This document shows, in pieces, positions 27,479 through 36,388 of a stretch of DNA of 64,000 nucleotides. Position 1 is the first letter of the stretch. Each line of letters begins with the position of its first letter. The stretch is from Mobilicoccus sp032056465. GTDB lineage: Bacteria > Actinomycetota > Actinomycetes > Actinomycetales > Dermatophilaceae. The position numbers and the translations under genes were made by a program. Under the pieces are notes generated by a model. The model saw only the letters and a list, made by a program, of their open reading frames with translations, was not told where the DNA came from and ran no database searches. The stretch lies in NCBI RefSeq assembly GCF_032056465.1, contig NZ_DAMBCL010000013.1, one strand, 5' to 3'.

Positions 27479-27680
27479 TGCGGGCACTCCAGCATCGATC
27501 GGTGACGGATGGGCGCGGCGAGCGGCGGCGATGGCCGCCCTTCTCACCGGGACCGTTCGCGGGCGGCGTAGCTCACGCCCACGCGAGGGTCGGTTCATGC
27601 TACCGGGTCGCCCACCACCTCTGTCGAACGGGCGAGGACCTCCCCTGCCCGTGGCCGGTGTGCGTGCGACATCATCTGCG

Positions 27681-27754
27681 TCGGGCTGACAGGATTCGAA
27701 CCTGCGACATCGTGCTCCCAAAGCACGCGCGCTACCAAGCTGCGCCACAGCCCG
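27681..27754 (-). tRNA. tRNA-Pro (anticodon UGG)
   Basis: Minus-strand cloverleaf: acceptor CGGGCTG/CAGCCCG, D-arm GGCGCAGC..TGGTAGCGC, anticodon loop CTTTGGGAG with TGG, T-loop GGTTCGAATCC. CCA is not encoded. A TACCCT -10 box lies on the minus strand at 27765-27770, about 10 nt before the 5' end. Confidence 0.95.
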
Positions 27755-27912
27755 TGACCCGACCAGGGTACCGGGCGACCGGAGTTCCCCGGCCCCGTCC
27801 TCGCCGCGTCGCCGCGGCCCCGGCGCCTCCCGTATCGACGACGCCGGCGGGATTCGGGCACGGCCTCGTGACCGGGTATGCTGCCGTGTGCGTCGCGCCG
27901 AGCGCGCCGTGT

Positions 27913-27986
27913 GCGGGTGTAGCTCAATGGTAGAGCCTCAGTCTTCCAAACTGATTACGCGAGTTCGATTCTCGTCACCCGCTCCA
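27913..27986 (+). tRNA. tRNA-Gly (anticodon UCC)
   Basis: Cloverleaf with acceptor GCGGGTG/CACCCGC, D-arm AGCTCAATGGTAGAGC, anticodon loop CTTCCAA with TCC, T-loop AGTTCGATTCT, discriminator T and encoded CCA (27984-27986). TATGCT (27877-27882) is a likely -10 box. A perfect hairpin follows 5 nt downstream. Confidence 0.96.
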
Positions 27987-27991
27987 TGCAG

Positions 27992-28027
27992 GGAAGGGCC
28001 CGCCGGAGATCTCCGGCGGGCCCTTCC
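27992..28027 (+). terminator. 36-nt perfect palindrome after tRNA-Gly
   Basis: The 18-nt arm 27992-28009 (GGAAGGGCCCGCCGGAGA) is exactly complementary to 28010-28027. It is the transcription end of the tRNA-Gly gene, and could also stop the convergent DUF3618 operon. Confidence 0.85.
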
Positions 28028-28060
28028 GCGCATGTCCGCACGCCTGGCGTCGCCGAGGGG

Positions 28061-28768
28061 TCAGGCGTTGTCGTGCGCGTTCTTGACGTCCTTGCCGGCC
28101 TCAACCCCGGACTGTTTGACGTCCTGGGCCGCGGAGCGGCTCTCCTCGCGGACCTCGGCGGCGGCCTGCTGTCCCTGGTCCTTGACGTCGGCCGCCACGT
28201 CGGCGCCCTCGCTCTTCACGCGGTCGAGGGACTCGGTCGCGCTCTCCTTGACGTCCGCGAAGGCGGCCTGTGCCGGTTCGCGCAACTGCTCGCCGGTCTC
28301 CTTCGCCCACTGCTGAGCGTTCTCGACGAGCGGACGCGCCTGTTCCTTGAGGGCGGCGGCGGCCTCCTGCTCCTTGCGGGACGCGGGGATGAGCGAGCCG
28401 ATCAGCCAACCCGCACCGAGGGCGACGAGACCCGCGGCCAAGGGGTTGCCCTGCGCCTTGCGACGGGTGCCACGGCGGACGTCGACCATCTGCTGACGGG
28501 CACCGTCACGGAGGTCGTCCGCCTGGTCGCGCATGCGGTCACCCACGGAGGGACCGTCGCCGCCGCGGTCGGACACGTCGTCCGCCGCGCCCATGACGGC
28601 CTCCTTGACGGAGGTGAACCGGTCGGAGACGGCCTCCCCGATCTTCTCGGTCTGGCGGCGGGCCACGTTGCCGGGCTTCACCTGCTCACCCAGAGCGTCG
28701 ACGTTGCGGGAGAGGTCTTTTCGGGTGCGGTCGATCTCGGCGCGGATCTGGTCCGGGTCGTTGCTCAT
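28061..28768 (-). CDS. DUF3618 membrane-anchored protein
   Basis: A 235-residue protein beginning with the DUF3618 motif (DPDQIRAEIDRTRKDLSRNV, residues ~4-23). One membrane helix, NPLAAGLVALGAGWLIGSLIP, lies near 108-128. Both sides are long charged helices; the C-terminal ~100 residues have an Ala/Lys/Glu/Val heptad-like repeat (VKE, VKSEGADVAADVKDQG, VKQSG), resembling LEA-like or coiled-coil stress proteins. Last gene of a three-gene minus-strand set, overlapping its upstream neighbour by 4 nt. The biochemical function of the family is unknown. Confidence 0.85.
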   Translation of the reverse strand: MSNDPDQIRAEIDRTRKDLSRNVDALGEQVKPGNVARRQTEKIGEAVSDRFTSVKEAVMGAADDVSDRGGDGPSVGDRMRDQADDLRDGARQQMVDVRRGTRRKAQGNPLAAGLVALGAGWLIGSLIPASRKEQEAAAALKEQARPLVENAQQWAKETGEQLREPAQAAFADVKESATESLDRVKSEGADVAADVKDQGQQAAAEVREESRSAAQDVKQSGVEAGKDVKNAHDNA

Positions 28769-29271
28769 CGGGTCTCGTTTCCCTTCATGGCGTCGGGAAT
28801 GCGCTTGGCCGTGTCGACCGTCTGGGGCATCCCGAGGTTCTGGACGTTCTTCTTGCCCATCTGGGCGAGGACAGCGGCGACGACGGCCCAGACGAGGCCG
28901 ACGATGAGGGCACCCCAGCCCAGGTCGATGTCGAAGAGCTCACCGAGGCCCCAGGCGAGGGCGAGGGAGACGAAGATCAGCGCGAGATGCCCGGCCACGC
29001 CGGCGCCGCCGAACATCCCGACGCCCTTGCCGGCCTGCTTGCCGGACTGCATCGCCTCGGCCTTCGCGAGGGCGATCTCCTGACGCATGAGCGTGGAGAT
29101 GTCCTCGGTGATGGCCGAGAGCCGATCGCCCAGGCTGAGGTCGTCCACGGGCGTCGTGGCGGAGGTCGCGTGGTGCGTGGAGGCCCTGGCGGCGCCGGCC
29201 GGGGTGGATCCGCCGGTCGAGGCGCGGTTCTCGGCGAAGCCGTCGGAGGGATCCGAAGCGGACGTGCTCAT
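28765..29271 (-). CDS. Holin-like (DUF1469/phage_holin_3_6-type) membrane protein
   Basis: A 168-residue protein with a Ser/Thr/Ala-rich N-terminus (~1-40), an amphipathic helix SAITEDISTLMRQEIALAKAE and two membrane helices (LALIFVSLALAWGLGEL and WGALIVGLVWAVVAAVLA). This is the 'phage holin family' pattern found beside DUF3618 genes in actinobacterial chromosomes; despite the name there is no lysis cassette here. It overlaps both neighbours by 4 nt (ATGA), so all three products are made from one transcript. Confidence 0.85.
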   Translation of the reverse strand: MSTSASDPSDGFAENRASTGGSTPAGAARASTHHATSATTPVDDLSLGDRLSAITEDISTLMRQEIALAKAEAMQSGKQAGKGVGMFGGAGVAGHLALIFVSLALAWGLGELFDIDLGWGALIVGLVWAVVAAVLAQMGKKNVQNLGMPQTVDTAKRIPDAMKGNETR

Positions 29272-30083
29272 CGGCGCGGACCCTCGGTGTCGGTGACCGG
29301 CGGCTGGATCGAGGTCGTGGCGTCGTCGCCGATGTAGGCGGGCTGGGCCTGGGTGGTCTGGCCGTAGGCGGGCTGCGAGGCGTCGTAGCCGGACTCGTGC
29401 GGGGAGCCGTAGGCCGGGACGACGGGGGACGCCGGTGCGCGTGTGCCCTGGACGTGGCGATCGTCGGCGACGCGACGGTCGGGGGTGTCGTCGCGGGCGT
29501 CGTCGGCGATGCCCCGCGTGAGACGGCCGGCCACGAGCCCGGTGAGGGCCGCGGCGGCGAGGAACGTCCCGGGACGACGGCGGGCGAACCGCTTGACCTC
29601 GTCGAGCACCTCGTTCGGGCCGCGGTTCTCGAGCCAGCTCCCGACACCCTGCAGCCGGGTCGCCGCCTGCTGGGCGAGGTCGGCGGCGAGACCGTCGGCG
29701 GGCTCGTCGCCGAAGCGGGCGCGACCGAGGCCGGAACCGAGCGAACCCAGGACCGCGGCGAGTTCCTGCTGGCGACCGCCGACCTGAGTGGTGACGTCGT
29801 CGCGCACCTGCGCGACCAACGACTGGACGTGCCGGCCCGCCTCGCCGGCGACCGCGCGGGCCTCGTCCTTGGCGGTCTCCGCCACCTGGGCGGCGCCCTC
29901 CTTGGCGTTGTCGGCGACCTCCCCGGCGTTCGCCTTGGCCGTGGCGGTCACGTCACCGGCGCGCTGCCTGGCCTCGTCCGCGACCTGGGAGGCGTTCTCC
30001 TTGGCGGCCTCTCCGCTGCCGCGGCTCTCCTCGGCGGACGGCGTGCCCGCCGCTCTCTGGATCGGTTCATGGGGTGAAGACAT
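29268..30083 (-). CDS. Helical membrane-associated protein, first gene of the DUF3618 operon
   Basis: A 271-residue protein. Residues ~20-95 are a repetitive amphipathic helix of 11-residue type (NASQVADEARQRAGD, NAGEVADNAKEGAAQ, ETAKDEARAVAGEAG), like LEA/apolipoprotein helices. Residues ~180-200 (RRRPGTFLAAAALTGLVAGRL) form one membrane or hairpin helix. The C-terminus is Tyr/Gln/Pro-rich (ASQPAYGQTTQAQPAY). The start at 30083 (MSSPHEPIQR) was chosen because GAGAGGG lies upstream and the protein is conserved from there. Together with the next two genes it probably forms an envelope-stress set. Function unknown. Confidence 0.8.
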   Translation of the reverse strand: MSSPHEPIQRAAGTPSAEESRGSGEAAKENASQVADEARQRAGDVTATAKANAGEVADNAKEGAAQVAETAKDEARAVAGEAGRHVQSLVAQVRDDVTTQVGGRQQELAAVLGSLGSGLGRARFGDEPADGLAADLAQQAATRLQGVGSWLENRGPNEVLDEVKRFARRRPGTFLAAAALTGLVAGRLTRGIADDARDDTPDRRVADDRHVQGTRAPASPVVPAYGSPHESGYDASQPAYGQTTQAQPAYIGDDATTSIQPPVTDTEGPRR

Positions 30084-30310
30084 CTCGTGGCCCTCTCGTC
30101 GGGATTCGACCCGTCGGGTCGAAGCGTTGCTCTCCAGTACCCCCGGGGGCACGGCCGAAACACCCGGGACGAGATGAGCGTCACGGCGTGAGCGGGGTGC
30201 CCCGCCTCGAGATCCCGGCGACCGGAGGCCGGACGGCGGTTCGGCCCGGGGGCAGGTGATGACGGCGCTGGTGAGGCGACCACCCGTGCGACCGGGCGCG
30301 CCGAGGTGGC

Positions 30311-31429
30311 TCAGTCGGCCCAGAGGACGACGACGCTGCGGTCGTCGGCATTGCCCGAGGTGGCCTGGGCACACAGCCGCTCGGCGCCACCGGAGAAGCC
30401 GGCCGTGACAAGGAACTCCGCCTTCCCGAGCAGACGGTCGATGCCCTCGTCGAGCACTCGGTCGTGCTGTTCGACGAGCCCGTCGGAGTAGAGGATGACC
30501 GCGTCCCGATGGCCGATCACGGCCTCGTCGCACCGGTACACGGGCGCGGGGACGAGCCCGAGGGCCGGGCCGATGCTCTTCTCCAGGACGCTCCAGCTGC
30601 CGCTGCCCCCGTGGAAGACGGCGGCAGGGGGGTGACCGGCGCGCCACACGCGCAACTCCCCCGTGTCGAGGTCGACGGCGAGGTGGATCGCCGTCGCGAA
30701 CCCCTCGTCCCAGTTCTGCCGGACGACGAAGTCGTTGGCCACCGAGAGCAGCTCCTCGGGCGGCACCGCGCCGATGAGCGCATCGAGGGCCCCGGAGAGC
30801 TGTACCGCCCGGGAGGCCGCCCGGACCCCACGCCCCGAGACGTCGACGAGGACGGTCTCGAAGCGGGCGGCGTCGTCGTCGAGGTGCGAGACGACGAAGT
30901 CGCCGGAGAAGGGGTGGTCGAACGCCGAGCTGATGCACCCCTCGACCGACCAACCCGGACGCAGCTCCGGCAGTTCGGCGCGGCGTTCGAGGCCGACGCG
31001 GAGCTGGTCGAGCACGTGTTCTCCGGCCCGGCCCTGGACGCCGACCCGGGCACGGGCCAGCGACCTCCACATCGTCACGGTCGCGATGAGCACCCCGGCC
31101 ACGACCGTGCTCACGGCGTGGGAGAGGTCCTGGCCGACGAGCAGGGACGAGGCCACGAGGCACCCGAGGCTGACGAGGACGACGAGGGCATGGTCCCCGG
31201 GTCGATGCGCGACCCCACTGATGGCGATGAGAGGCAGGAACACCGCACCGGAGAGCGCGTCGGCGGTGGCGACGAGGATGTAGAGGAGGAGGAAGGCGAT
31301 GAGGACCAGCAGCACGGCCGTGCCGTGCCCGGTGGGCGTGAGCGAACTGCGCGGCATCGTCGCCCGCCACGCCCGACCGGCCGCCAGATCGGGGCGGCGG
31401 CGCAGTGCGCGTGCGGACAGGCTCGGCAT
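30311..31429 (-). CDS. Membrane PP2C/SpoIIE-type serine phosphatase
   Basis: A 372-residue protein. Residues ~35-125 hold three to four membrane helices (TAVLLVLIAFLLLYILVAT, ALVVLVSLGCLVASSLLV, VSTVVAGVLIATVTM). The C-terminal ~230 residues are a SpoIIE-like PPM phosphatase with the metal-binding acidic residues in FSGDFVVSHLDDD, VLVDVSGRGVRAA, YSDGLVEQHDR and GNADDRSVVVLW. In actinobacteria such proteins usually dephosphorylate anti-anti-sigma factors; no kinase or STAS partner is adjacent. ATG 31429 was preferred to an upstream TTG. Divergence from nearby genes suggests a monocistronic unit. Confidence 0.87.
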   Translation of the reverse strand: MPSLSARALRRRPDLAAGRAWRATMPRSSLTPTGHGTAVLLVLIAFLLLYILVATADALSGAVFLPLIAISGVAHRPGDHALVVLVSLGCLVASSLLVGQDLSHAVSTVVAGVLIATVTMWRSLARARVGVQGRAGEHVLDQLRVGLERRAELPELRPGWSVEGCISSAFDHPFSGDFVVSHLDDDAARFETVLVDVSGRGVRAASRAVQLSGALDALIGAVPPEELLSVANDFVVRQNWDEGFATAIHLAVDLDTGELRVWRAGHPPAAVFHGGSGSWSVLEKSIGPALGLVPAPVYRCDEAVIGHRDAVILYSDGLVEQHDRVLDEGIDRLLGKAEFLVTAGFSGGAERLCAQATSGNADDRSVVVLWAD

Positions 31430-31540
31430 TTTCGAGACATTAGTCTTCGGCCGATCCCGAGACAACCGTCCGAAAGTCCCGCCCCGACCCGCCGAATGAG
31501 ACGCAGATCACTCCCCTCGGCGAGGGTCGTTCGAGTGGGC

Positions 31541-32143
31541 TCAGTCGAAGACGGGACCGGTGTCCCTGGACCTCTTGAGCTCGAAGAACCCGGGCGTGCC
31601 CGCGACGAGGACGCATCCGTCGAACAGTCGTCCGGCGTCCTCGCCCTTGGGCGCCGGAGAGACGACCGGACCGAAGAACGCGACCTCCCCGACCTGGACC
31701 ACGGGAGTACCCACGTCGTCCCCCACGCGATCCAGCGCCTCGGCGGTCGAGGACCGGAGGAGGTCGTCGAGCTCGTCGCTCTCGGCGTACCTCGCGAGCC
31801 CGGCCGGGAGGTCGAGGGCGGCGAGGGACTCGGCGATCACACCGGGCAGGTCGTCCTTGCGCCCTCCGGGGTGGATCCGCGTCCCCATCTCGGTGTAGAG
31901 CGCGGGGACGATCTGCTCGCCGTGGTCGCGGGCCGCGGCGGTGACGACCCGCACCGGCGCCCATGCGCGGTCCATCATCGCCCGGTAGTCCTCGGGCAGC
32001 TCCCGCCCCTCGTTGAGCACCGCGAGGCTCATGACGGAGAACCGCGGGGTCACGTCGCGGACCTTCTCGACCTCGAGGAGCCAGCGAGAGGTCATCCACG
32101 CCCAGGGGCAGGTCGGGTCGAACCACATGCGCACATCGGTCAT
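31541..32143 (-). CDS. Rv2466c-like mycothiol-dependent nitroreductase/DsbA-fold protein, monothiol form
   Basis: A 200-residue thioredoxin/DsbA-fold protein. It matches the pattern of M. tuberculosis Rv2466c, a mycothiol-dependent reductase: WFDPTCPWAWMTSRW near the N-terminus, VMSLAVLNEGRELP, WAPVRVVTAAARDHG, DVGTPVVQVGEVAFFGPV and FFELKRSRD near the end. Rv2466c has CPWC; here the second cysteine is alanine (C12, A15), so the protein has one active-site thiol. ATG 32143 gives the family length. It is divergent from pepN across 208 bp. Confidence 0.88.
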   Translation of the reverse strand: MTDVRMWFDPTCPWAWMTSRWLLEVEKVRDVTPRFSVMSLAVLNEGRELPEDYRAMMDRAWAPVRVVTAAARDHGEQIVPALYTEMGTRIHPGGRKDDLPGVIAESLAALDLPAGLARYAESDELDDLLRSSTAEALDRVGDDVGTPVVQVGEVAFFGPVVSPAPKGEDAGRLFDGCVLVAGTPGFFELKRSRDTGPVFD

Positions 32144-32351
32144 GCCCCCATGGTGCCCACACCCGTGGTGTCGTGCATCGGCGGGGTTGTCGCTGCACGT
32201 CACGCGGCTGTCGGCGGTGCGTGCAAGGATGCCCAGCGAGTCGGAGCACCACCGCTCGTTCCGCACCCGTGAGCGGGTGGCGCGCGAGAGTGAGGACGTC
32301 GGGGCGTCGGATGACGTCGGGTGCACAGTCGCAGCAGACACGGAGGACGAG

Positions 32352-34916
32352 ATGCCAGGTCAGAACCTCACCCGGGACGAGGCGCGCACCCGCGCCGAAC
32401 TCCTCGTCGTGGACGCCCACCGGGTGGACCTCGACGTGAGTGGCGCGGCCGACCGGCCGACGTTCCCGGTCACCTCGACGATCACCTTCACGTGCCGGCA
32501 GCCGGGCGCCTCCACCTTCCTCGACTTCATCGGTCCTTCGGTCGAGGAGATCGTGCTCAACGGCCGCACCCTCGACCCCGCGACGCACGTCGCCGACAGC
32601 CGCATCGCGCTGCCCGATCTCGCCGCGCACAACGAGCTCGTCGTGCGCGCCACCGGGCGGTACATGAACACCGGTGAGGGCCTGCACCGGTTCACCGACC
32701 CCGTCGACGGTGAGACGTACCTGTACACCCAGTTCGAGGTCCCCGACTCCCGCCGGGCGTTCCCGGTGTTCGAGCAGCCCGACCTCAAGACGCGGTTCAC
32801 GTTCGTCGTCACGGCCCCCGCCACCTGGTCGGTCGTCTCCTGCCAGCCGACCCCGGAGCCCGCGTCCGCGGGCAAGGGCGCCGCCACGTGGACGTTCGCC
32901 CCCACCCCACCGCTGTCGAGCTACGTCACGGCGGTCGTCGCCGGGCCGTACGAGCGCGTCGACGATGCGACGACCACCGGCGACGGCCGCGCCGTGCCGC
33001 TGTCGGTGTACTGCCGCCGCTCGATGCGCGAACACCTCGACGCCGAGGAGATCTTCGCGATCACCAAGGCCGGGTTCGACTTCTACGAGGAGGAGTTCGG
33101 GCTCGCCTATCCGTTCGAGAAGTACGACCAGATCTTCACCCCCGAGTTCAACGCGGGGGCCATGGAGAACGTCGGCTGCGTGACGTTCACCGAGTCCTAC
33201 CTGTTCCGCTCCAAGGTCACCGAGGCCGTCGTGGAGCGTCGCGCGGGCACGATCCTCCATGAACTCGCCCACATGTGGTTCGGCAACCTCGTCACGATGC
33301 GGTGGTGGGACGACCTGTGGCTCAACGAATCGTTCGCCGACTGGGCCGCCACGACGTCCACGGCCGAGGCCACCCGCTGGGTCGACGCCTGGACCACCTT
33401 CGCCACCAGCGACAAGAGCTGGGCCTACCAGCAGGACCAGCTCTCCTCCACCCACCCCATCGCCGCCGACATGCGTGATCTCGACGACGTCGCGGTCAAC
33501 TTCGACGGCATCACCTACGCCAAGGGCGCCTCCGTGCTCAAGCAGCTCGTCGCCTACGTCGGCCGCAAGCCGTTCCGCGACGGGCTGCGGGCCTACTTCG
33601 CCAAGCACGCCTACGGCAACACGAGCCTGCCCGACCTCCTCGTCGAGCTGGAGGCGACGTCCGGACGCGACCTCACCGAGTGGACGCGGGCCTGGCTGCA
33701 GACCGCCGGTGTCGGCACCGCCAGTCTCGTGCTCGACACCGACGACGAGGGCAGGATCACCGCCGCCCACGTCGAGCAGAGCGCCACACCGGAGTGCCCC
33801 GACCTGCGCCCGCACCGCATGGCGATCGGCGTCTACGACGTCGCCGCCGACGGGGCGAGCCTGGAACGCCGCGACCGACTCGAGATCGACGTCGACGGAG
33901 CCCGCACCGAGGTCCCCGAGCTCGTCGGCCTGCGGCGCGGCACCCTCATGCTCCTCAACGACGACGACCTCGCCTACGTCAAGGTCCGGCTCGACGACGT
34001 CTCCCTGCGCACCGTCCTCGACCACGCCGCCGGGCTCCCCGGCCTGCCGCGGGCCATCGTGCAGACGGCGCTGTGGGACATGACCCGCGACGCGGAGATC
34101 AGCGCTCACGACTTCGTGCGGTTCACCCTCGACGTCCTCGGCGCCGACCTCGACTCGACGGCGTTGCGTTTCTCCCTCGCGCGTCTCGGCACGGCCGTCC
34201 ACCTCTACAGCGACCCCGCGCGCCGGGAGGAGCTGCACGGCGAGGTCGCGCAGCGGCTCCGCCGACTCGCGCTCGAGGCGGCCCCCGAGAGCGACGCGCA
34301 GCTCCAGCTCGTCACCGCGTACGCCGCGTTCGCCACCACCGACGCCCACCTGGAGGAGATCCAGGGCTGGCTCGACGGCAGGGACCTGCCCGAGGGCCTC
34401 GCCGTCGACACCGAGATGCGGTGGACCCTGCTCGCGGCCCTTGCCGCGGGCGGTCGGGTCGACGAGGCCGGCATCGAGGCCGAACGGCAGCGCGATGCCA
34501 CGGCCACCGGGCGCGAACGGGCGGCACTCGCTCGGGCCGCCCTCCCCACACCCGAGGCCAAGGCCGCGGCGTGGGCCGCCGCCGTCGAGGACGATTCCCT
34601 GCCCAACGCGATGATCGACGCGACCGCCGGCGGATTCCTGCGGTGTGCGGGTCGCACGCAGCTCCTCCGCCCGTACGTCGAGCGTTACCACGCGTGCCTA
34701 CGCCCGATGTGGGAGAACCGCACCCAGGCCATCGGGGAGTCGATCGTCGAGGGGTTCTACCCGATCCTCCTCGCCGACGACGACCTGCTCGCGGCCACCC
34801 AGGCCTGGCTGGACGCCAACGACGATGCCCCCCAGGGCCTCGTCCGGCTCGTCGGAGAACGCCGCGACGCCGTCGCCCGCGCCCTGGCGGCACAGGCCGA
34901 AGACGCGCGGGGCTGA
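32352..34916 (+). CDS. pepN: Aminopeptidase N (M1 family)
   Basis: An 854-residue zinc aminopeptidase removing N-terminal residues from peptides. The substrate motif GAMEN is at 269-273, HELAH at 303-307 and the third zinc ligand Glu at 326 (LNESFA), giving HEXXH-x18-E. The C-terminal ERAP1-like helical domain is complete. The ATG at 32352 has GGAGG 5 nt upstream; the longer frame reads through the divergent promoter region. A UMF1-family transporter gene starts 5 nt after its stop and is probably coupled. Confidence 0.95.
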   Translation: MPGQNLTRDEARTRAELLVVDAHRVDLDVSGAADRPTFPVTSTITFTCRQPGASTFLDFIGPSVEEIVLNGRTLDPATHVADSRIALPDLAAHNELVVRATGRYMNTGEGLHRFTDPVDGETYLYTQFEVPDSRRAFPVFEQPDLKTRFTFVVTAPATWSVVSCQPTPEPASAGKGAATWTFAPTPPLSSYVTAVVAGPYERVDDATTTGDGRAVPLSVYCRRSMREHLDAEEIFAITKAGFDFYEEEFGLAYPFEKYDQIFTPEFNAGAMENVGCVTFTESYLFRSKVTEAVVERRAGTILHELAHMWFGNLVTMRWWDDLWLNESFADWAATTSTAEATRWVDAWTTFATSDKSWAYQQDQLSSTHPIAADMRDLDDVAVNFDGITYAKGASVLKQLVAYVGRKPFRDGLRAYFAKHAYGNTSLPDLLVELEATSGRDLTEWTRAWLQTAGVGTASLVLDTDDEGRITAAHVEQSATPECPDLRPHRMAIGVYDVAADGASLERRDRLEIDVDGARTEVPELVGLRRGTLMLLNDDDLAYVKVRLDDVSLRTVLDHAAGLPGLPRAIVQTALWDMTRDAEISAHDFVRFTLDVLGADLDSTALRFSLARLGTAVHLYSDPARREELHGEVAQRLRRLALEAAPESDAQLQLVTAYAAFATTDAHLEEIQGWLDGRDLPEGLAVDTEMRWTLLAALAAGGRVDEAGIEAERQRDATATGRERAALARAALPTPEAKAAAWAAAVEDDSLPNAMIDATAGGFLRCAGRTQLLRPYVERYHACLRPMWENRTQAIGESIVEGFYPILLADDDLLAATQAWLDANDDAPQGLVRLVGERRDAVARALAAQAEDARG

Positions 34917-34921
34917 GCAGC

Positions 34922-36328
34922 GTGAACGCAGGCGAGGTCCCGGTCGGCCGGGGACCGAAGGAGGACGACGGGCTCCGAGCGGCGCCGCACGTCCTCGACG
35001 ACCGGGGCCCCGACGGCGGGGTGCCACGCAGACGGGTCGTGGCCTGGGCCGCCTGGGACTGGGGGTCCGCGGCGTTCAACGCCGTCATCACGACGTTCGT
35101 GTTCACCGTGTACCTCACGAGTTCCGGCTTCGGAGACGCAGCGGAGACGTCGTCCAAGCTCGGGATCGGCACCGCCCTGGCCGGGGTGGCCATCGCCCTG
35201 CTCGCCCCGGTCATCGGTCAACGGGCCGACCGGGCCGGCCGGCCCGCCCTCTGGCTCGGGGTCAACACCGCGGTCGTCGTCACCCTGTCGGCGCTCATGT
35301 TCACCGTGAGACCCGATCCCGCCTTCCTCTGGTGGGGCATCACCCTCGTGGCTGTCGGCAACGTGTTCTTCGAGTTCGCCAGTGTCAACTACAACGCGAT
35401 GCTGTCGCGGGTCTCGACCCCGGCCACCGTGGGACGCGTCTCCGGCTTCGGTTGGGGCGCCGGCTACCTCGGGGGCATCGTGCTGCTGCTCATCCTCTTC
35501 GTCGGCTTCATCTCCCCCGAGGTGGGCTGGTTCGGGGTCACCCACGACGACGGGCTCAACATCCGGGTGGCGATCCTCATCGCCGCCCTGTGGTTCGGCG
35601 TCTTCGCCGTGCCGGTGCTCATCGCCCTGCCCGACCGGCGCGACGGGAACCAGCCCCGGGCGCGACCGCTCGGCGTCGTCGCCTCCTACCGGGCCCTGTT
35701 CGGCACGATCAAGGGGCTGGCTCGGGAGCACCCTCACACGCTGTTCTTCCTCGTCGCCTCCGCGGTGTTCCGCGACGGACTCGCCGGGGTGTTCACCTTC
35801 GGCGGCGTCATCGCCCAGGGCACGTTCGGGTTCACCCCGGGCCAGGTCATCGTCTTCGGCATCGCGGCGAACGTCGTCGCCGGGCTCGCGACGATCGCGT
35901 TCGGGATCCTCGACGACCGGCTCGGGCCCAAGACCCTCATCCTCGGCTCACTGCTCGCCATGGTCCTCGCGGGCCTCGGCATCTTCGTGTTCCACGACCA
36001 GGGGACGCGGATGTTCTGGATCCTCGGTCTGCTCCTGTGCGTCTTCGTCGGCCCCGCCCAGTCGGCGTCCCGGTCCTTCCTCGCCCGCATGATCCCCCCG
36101 GGGCGCGAGGGCGAGATCTTCGGCCTCTACGCCACCACCGGCCGCGCCGTCAGCTTCCTCGCCCCCCTGATGTTCACCGCCGCGATCGCCGTCGGCACCC
36201 GGGTGACCGGCGGCCCGGCGCAGTACTGGGGAATCCTCGGCATCGTCCTCGTGCTGCTCGCCGGCCTTCTCCTGCTCCTGCCGGTGCGCCCCGAGGAGCG
36301 ACGCAGCGAGGCCGTCGGCATGCCGTGA
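34922..36328 (+). CDS. MFS transporter, UMF1/Atg22-like family
   Basis: A 468-residue, 12-helix transporter. VVAWAAWDWGSAAFNAVITTF at about residue 39 is the UMF1 signature, and the helix 5 region NYNAMLSRVSTPATVGRVSG and FGWGAGYLGGI follow. Atg22-like transporters in fungi export amino acids from vacuoles; bacterial members are uncharacterised. The GTG start is 5 nt after the pepN stop, with weak SD, suggesting coupling. A peptide-breakdown enzyme next to a putative amino-acid transporter is consistent but not proven. Confidence 0.88.
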   Translation: MNAGEVPVGRGPKEDDGLRAAPHVLDDRGPDGGVPRRRVVAWAAWDWGSAAFNAVITTFVFTVYLTSSGFGDAAETSSKLGIGTALAGVAIALLAPVIGQRADRAGRPALWLGVNTAVVVTLSALMFTVRPDPAFLWWGITLVAVGNVFFEFASVNYNAMLSRVSTPATVGRVSGFGWGAGYLGGIVLLLILFVGFISPEVGWFGVTHDDGLNIRVAILIAALWFGVFAVPVLIALPDRRDGNQPRARPLGVVASYRALFGTIKGLAREHPHTLFFLVASAVFRDGLAGVFTFGGVIAQGTFGFTPGQVIVFGIAANVVAGLATIAFGILDDRLGPKTLILGSLLAMVLAGLGIFVFHDQGTRMFWILGLLLCVFVGPAQSASRSFLARMIPPGREGEIFGLYATTGRAVSFLAPLMFTAAIAVGTRVTGGPAQYWGILGIVLVLLAGLLLLLPVRPEERRSEAVGMP

Positions 36329-36388
36329 GCCGCCGGGGGCGACGCCCCTCGTGAGGAGCCGTCGAGCATCACCCGTGGGCGGGGGGAA

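Noticed and set aside
31440..34691. 1083-codon open frame opposite pepN
   Set aside because: Same artefact; it runs antisense through HEXXH and GAMEN coding sequence and through two gene borders.
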